A stretch of DNA of 64,000 nucleotides from Bog-473 sp963717455 (lineage in GTDB: Bacteria; Actinomycetota; Acidimicrobiia; Acidimicrobiales; RAAP-2). Positions within the stretch are counted from its first letter, which is position 1, and each line of letters starts with the position of its first letter. Made by a program: the position numbers and the translations under genes. This document shows positions 62,190 to 64,000 of the stretch, one piece after another. The DNA lies in the NCBI GenBank assembly GCA_963717455.1, contig OY970336.1:2728001-2792000 (forward strand), written 5' to 3'. The notes beneath the pieces are model-generated. The model was given only the letters and a program-made list of their open reading frames with translations. It did not search any database and had not been told where the DNA came from.

Positions 62190-62657
62190 ATGAGGCAGAC
62201 CGCGATGGCCCAGCAGGTGATCGACCGGACGGCGACGACCACGGCGGACCCGTTCGCGGTGTACGCGCTCCTGGCGGACGGCTCGACCTGGCCGCACTGG
62301 TCGCCCCTGGGCTCCTTCCAGCTGATCGAGCCGGGGGACGGCACACCGGAGGGTCTCGGGGCGGTCCGGCTCTTCACCACCGGGCGCATCAAGAGCCGCG
62401 AGCGCGTGGTCGAGCGCACGCCCGGCGCGGCCTTCTCCTACGTGCTCGAGGCGGGCATGCCGCTGCGCGACTACCGGGCGGACGTGACCCTCACGCCCAC
62501 CGACGCCGGCACGTCCATCCGCTGGCGCTCGACCTTCCACGCCAAGGTTCCCGGGACGGGCTGGATCTACCGGCGCCAGCTGGGCAATTTCATCGGCCGG
62601 GTCGTCGAGGGGCTGGCCGATGCGGCCGCCCGGGCCCGGCTCAGCGAGCGGGGCTGA
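62190..62657 (+). CDS. SRPBCC family protein
   Basis: A 155-residue protein with the START/polyketide-cyclase helix-grip fold: VIDRTATTTADPFAVYALLADGSTWPHWSPLG at the start, GRIKSRERVVERTPGAAFSYVLEAG in the sheet, and a long C-terminal helix (YRRQLGNFIGRVVEGLADAAAR). Such proteins bind hydrophobic ligands. ATG 62190 follows GGAGG with 7 nt spacing. Location suggests it is repressed by the TetR protein; the ligand is unknown. Confidence 0.82.
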   Translation: MRQTAMAQQVIDRTATTTADPFAVYALLADGSTWPHWSPLGSFQLIEPGDGTPEGLGAVRLFTTGRIKSRERVVERTPGAAFSYVLEAGMPLRDYRADVTLTPTDAGTSIRWRSTFHAKVPGTGWIYRRQLGNFIGRVVEGLADAAARARLSERG

Positions 62658-62678
62658 GCCGCTCCGGCACGGGCCGTC

Positions 62679-63119
62679 TCAGGCCTGGCCGCCGTCGGCG
62701 GCGTGGTCGGCGCCCGGCTGCTCGCTGCCTTCGAGGCGCACGAAGGCCAGGCGGAGCTGGGAGAGGGACTCGTGGAGGGCGGGCTCCGCCTCGCCCAGGC
62801 GCCCGCGCAGGCCCTCGAGCAGGGAGCCCAGGCCGTCGATCGCCAGGCGGGCCTGGAAGAGGAGGGGCGGCGACTGCGAGAGGTAGATGGCGGCCAGCTC
62901 GAAGAGCCCGTAGCAGTGGTTGGCCACCACGACCTCGGCGGGCGTGGTGGCCAGCTGGGCCCGCATCGCGTCGACCGCAGCCTGCGCCTCCGCCTCCGAG
63001 ACGTCGGGTGACGGTTCCGTGACGTCGGTGTCGCCCGCGGTGACGGAAGGCGGCGGGGCGGCGTCGTCGCCCCCTTCGTTGGGGAAATGCTCGCCCGACG
63101 GTGTCCAGAGGCTGCTCAT
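62679..63119 (-). CDS. Conserved protein of unknown function next to infC
   Basis: A 146-residue soluble protein. The N-terminal 45 residues are acidic and disordered; the rest is helical (VVVANHCYGLFELAAIYLSQ and FQARLAIDGLGSLLEGLRGRL to QLRLAFVRLEG). The pattern recalls DUF1844, which is only a tentative match. The start is firm: TACAGT (63131-63126) ends 6 nt before ATG 63119. It is divergent from infC with an overlapping promoter, so it may be co-regulated with the IF3 operon. Confidence 0.72.
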   Translation of the reverse strand: MSSLWTPSGEHFPNEGGDDAAPPPSVTAGDTDVTEPSPDVSEAEAQAAVDAMRAQLATTPAEVVVANHCYGLFELAAIYLSQSPPLLFQARLAIDGLGSLLEGLRGRLGEAEPALHESLSQLRLAFVRLEGSEQPGADHAADGGQA

Positions 63120-63124
63120 CCTGG

Positions 63125-63131
63125 TACTGTA
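63125..63131. promoter_or_regulatory. Shared symmetric -10 element for the 63119 gene and infC
   Basis: TACTGTA contains TACTGT on the plus strand (63125-63130) and TACAGT on the minus strand (63131-63126). The minus gene starts 6 nt later and is leaderless. The plus transcript would reach infC after a leader of about 185 nt. No good -35 was found for either direction. Confidence 0.55.
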
Positions 63132-63136
63132 TGCAT

Positions 63137-63320
63137 CTTGACTACTTGGAAGCGGGGCCCCCACTGAGGGGTCTCCACCTGGCCACCGCCCAGCAGCTGC
63201 GGGGAGCATCGTGCGCCAGGTCGATCGCCCTTCGGGCGCGGGCCTGGCCCGCTGGTCGGCCTCGCCTCCACCAATTGGCTTGCGGAAGGACCGCGGCCCG
63301 AGTGAGAGGTGTGATGACGC
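63137..63320 (+). promoter_or_regulatory. Leader of the infC transcript
   Basis: This untranslated stretch contains small hairpins: CCCC and GGGG around ACTGA near 63160-63172, and CGCCC/GGGCG with a TTC loop near 63226-63238. AGAGGT (63305-63310) is the likely ribosome site. A five-codon open frame MTHRR (ATG 63314 to TGA 63331) overlaps the infC start. In other bacteria the infC leader is a site of control by IF3 or L20; no specific L20 site could be proven here. Confidence 0.45.
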
Positions 63321-64000
63321 ATCGTCGCTGAAACCACAACAGAGCACCGGATCAATGACCGAATCCGTGCCCGTGAAGTCCGGCTCGTGGACCCCGACGG
63401 TGTGCAACTAGGCATCAAGCCGTTGCCCGAGGCCCTGGCGATCGCCAAGGAGCTCGACCTCGATCTCGTGGAAGTGGCCCCCATGGCCAATCCGCCCGTC
63501 TGCCGGATCATGGACTTCGGGAAGTTCAAGTTCGACGAGGCCCAGCGGGCCAAGGAGAGCCGCCGCAAGGCGGTCCACGTCGGGATCAAGGAGATGAAGT
63601 ACCGGCCGAAGATCGGGCCCGGTGACTTCGACACCAAGACCCGGCAGGTGGCCAAGTTCTTGAACGAGGGGCACAAGGTCAAGATCACGATCATGTTCCG
63701 AGGTCGCGAGGTGTACCACCCCGAGCACGGCAAGCGGATCCTGGACCGCATCGCCGAGCAGATGGAGGGCATCGCCAAGGTGGAGGCCGAGCCCAAGCTC
63801 GACAACCGCAACATGATCATGGTGCTCGCCCCCGACAAGCGGGCCCGCCAGGCCGCCCAGTCGAGGGCCTCGAACCAGGAGCGTGCCGACAGGAAGGCCG
63901 GCGCCACCGCCAAGGCGGCCGGCGGGACACAGAGCCCGACGGGCTCTGCGCCGTCCGAGGTGAACGGGACTGCTCCGCCGGTCGAAGAAGTCAGCGAAGT
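63321..64000 (+). CDS. infC: Translation initiation factor IF-3 (truncated by window end)
   Basis: The frame encodes an IF-3: VAETTTEHRINDRIRAREVR at the start, LDLVEVAPMANPPVCRIMD, FGKFKFDEAQRAKESRRK and KITIMFRGREVYHPEHGKRIL. About 226 codons are present before the window ends, the last 45 or so being a low-complexity tail. An in-frame TGA at 63312 lies just upstream and no ATG, GTG or TTG occurs before the conserved N-terminus. The next in-frame GTG, at 63387, would remove conserved residues. ATC at 63321, about 10 nt after AGAGGT, is therefore the probable start, in line with the rare start codons of infC in other bacteria. Confidence 0.9.
   Translation, partial: MVAETTTEHRINDRIRAREVRLVDPDGVQLGIKPLPEALAIAKELDLDLVEVAPMANPPVCRIMDFGKFKFDEAQRAKESRRKAVHVGIKEMKYRPKIGPGDFDTKTRQVAKFLNEGHKVKITIMFRGREVYHPEHGKRILDRIAEQMEGIAKVEAEPKLDNRNMIMVLAPDKRARQAAQSRASNQERADRKAGATAKAAGGTQSPTGSAPSEVNGTAPPVEEVSE

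Overview
The window is chromosomal DNA from a high-GC actinobacterium. Several things point to Actinomycetota: an actinobacterial integration host factor (mIHF), a bacterial proteasome activator (Bpa), a helicase-dead PriA-like protein, menaquinone genes, a DUF222/HNH protein and many GTG starts. A surface protein with 42-residue GYWLVASDGGIFSYG repeats and the overall gene order suggest the class Acidimicrobiia, but that is inference from remembered families, not a search. No rRNA, tRNA, CRISPR array, insertion sequence or prophage was seen. Most of the window is well-packed core metabolism.

Layout. 1-7.1 kb: tail of a histidine phosphatase, an Rrf2 regulator divergent from a phosphodiesterase-like enzyme, Bpa, an RDD membrane protein and dnaE. 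7.1-13.4 kb: two unknown proteins, a YyaL/thioredoxin-domain protein, an SDR oxidoreductase, and an ECF41 sigma-factor module (AhpD-like gene plus sigma gene) with its own recognisable promoter. 13.4-18.9 kb: a menaquinone cluster (menE, menB, menA, menH, menD) transcribed in both directions; menH carries a frameshift. 18.9-29.2 kb: accessory region with a DUF222/HNH protein, a carotenoid oxygenase, tyrS, a frameshifted lipoprotein, a flavin reductase, small unknowns and a large secreted beta-helix protein. 29.4-35.6 kb: an Nfu Fe-S protein, then aroC-aroK-aroB-aroQ-pepP-efp-nusB. 35.6-44.9 kb: the pyrimidine operon pyrR-pyrB-pyrC-carA-carB-pyrD-pyrF, with a perfect PyrR-binding RNA motif in the leader. 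45-54.3 kb: mihF-gmk-rpoZ-coaBC-metK, then priA, def, a DUF4232 lipoprotein, fmt, a Tam-like methyltransferase and rpe. 54.3-59 kb: a two-gene phosphonate-type cassette and ribD-ribBA-ribH. 59-64 kb: a decayed hydrolase, a small membrane protein, a thioesterase, hisG, a cold-shock-like protein, a TetR/SRPBCC pair with an operator, a conserved unknown, and infC, which runs off the end.

Regulation is the most informative part of the window. At least sixteen genes have a TANNNT hexamer ending 6-8 nt before the start codon, so leaderless transcription looks like the default. At two divergent pairs (menE/menB and the 63119 gene/infC) the two -10 hexamers overlap in one 7-bp symmetric block. infC has no canonical start and appears to begin at ATC. 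ECF41, PyrR and TetR sites could all be read directly.

Two genes (menH and the lipoprotein at 22949) need a one-base correction to be read in full. These may be real mutations or sequence errors, and should be resolved before the pathway is called complete.
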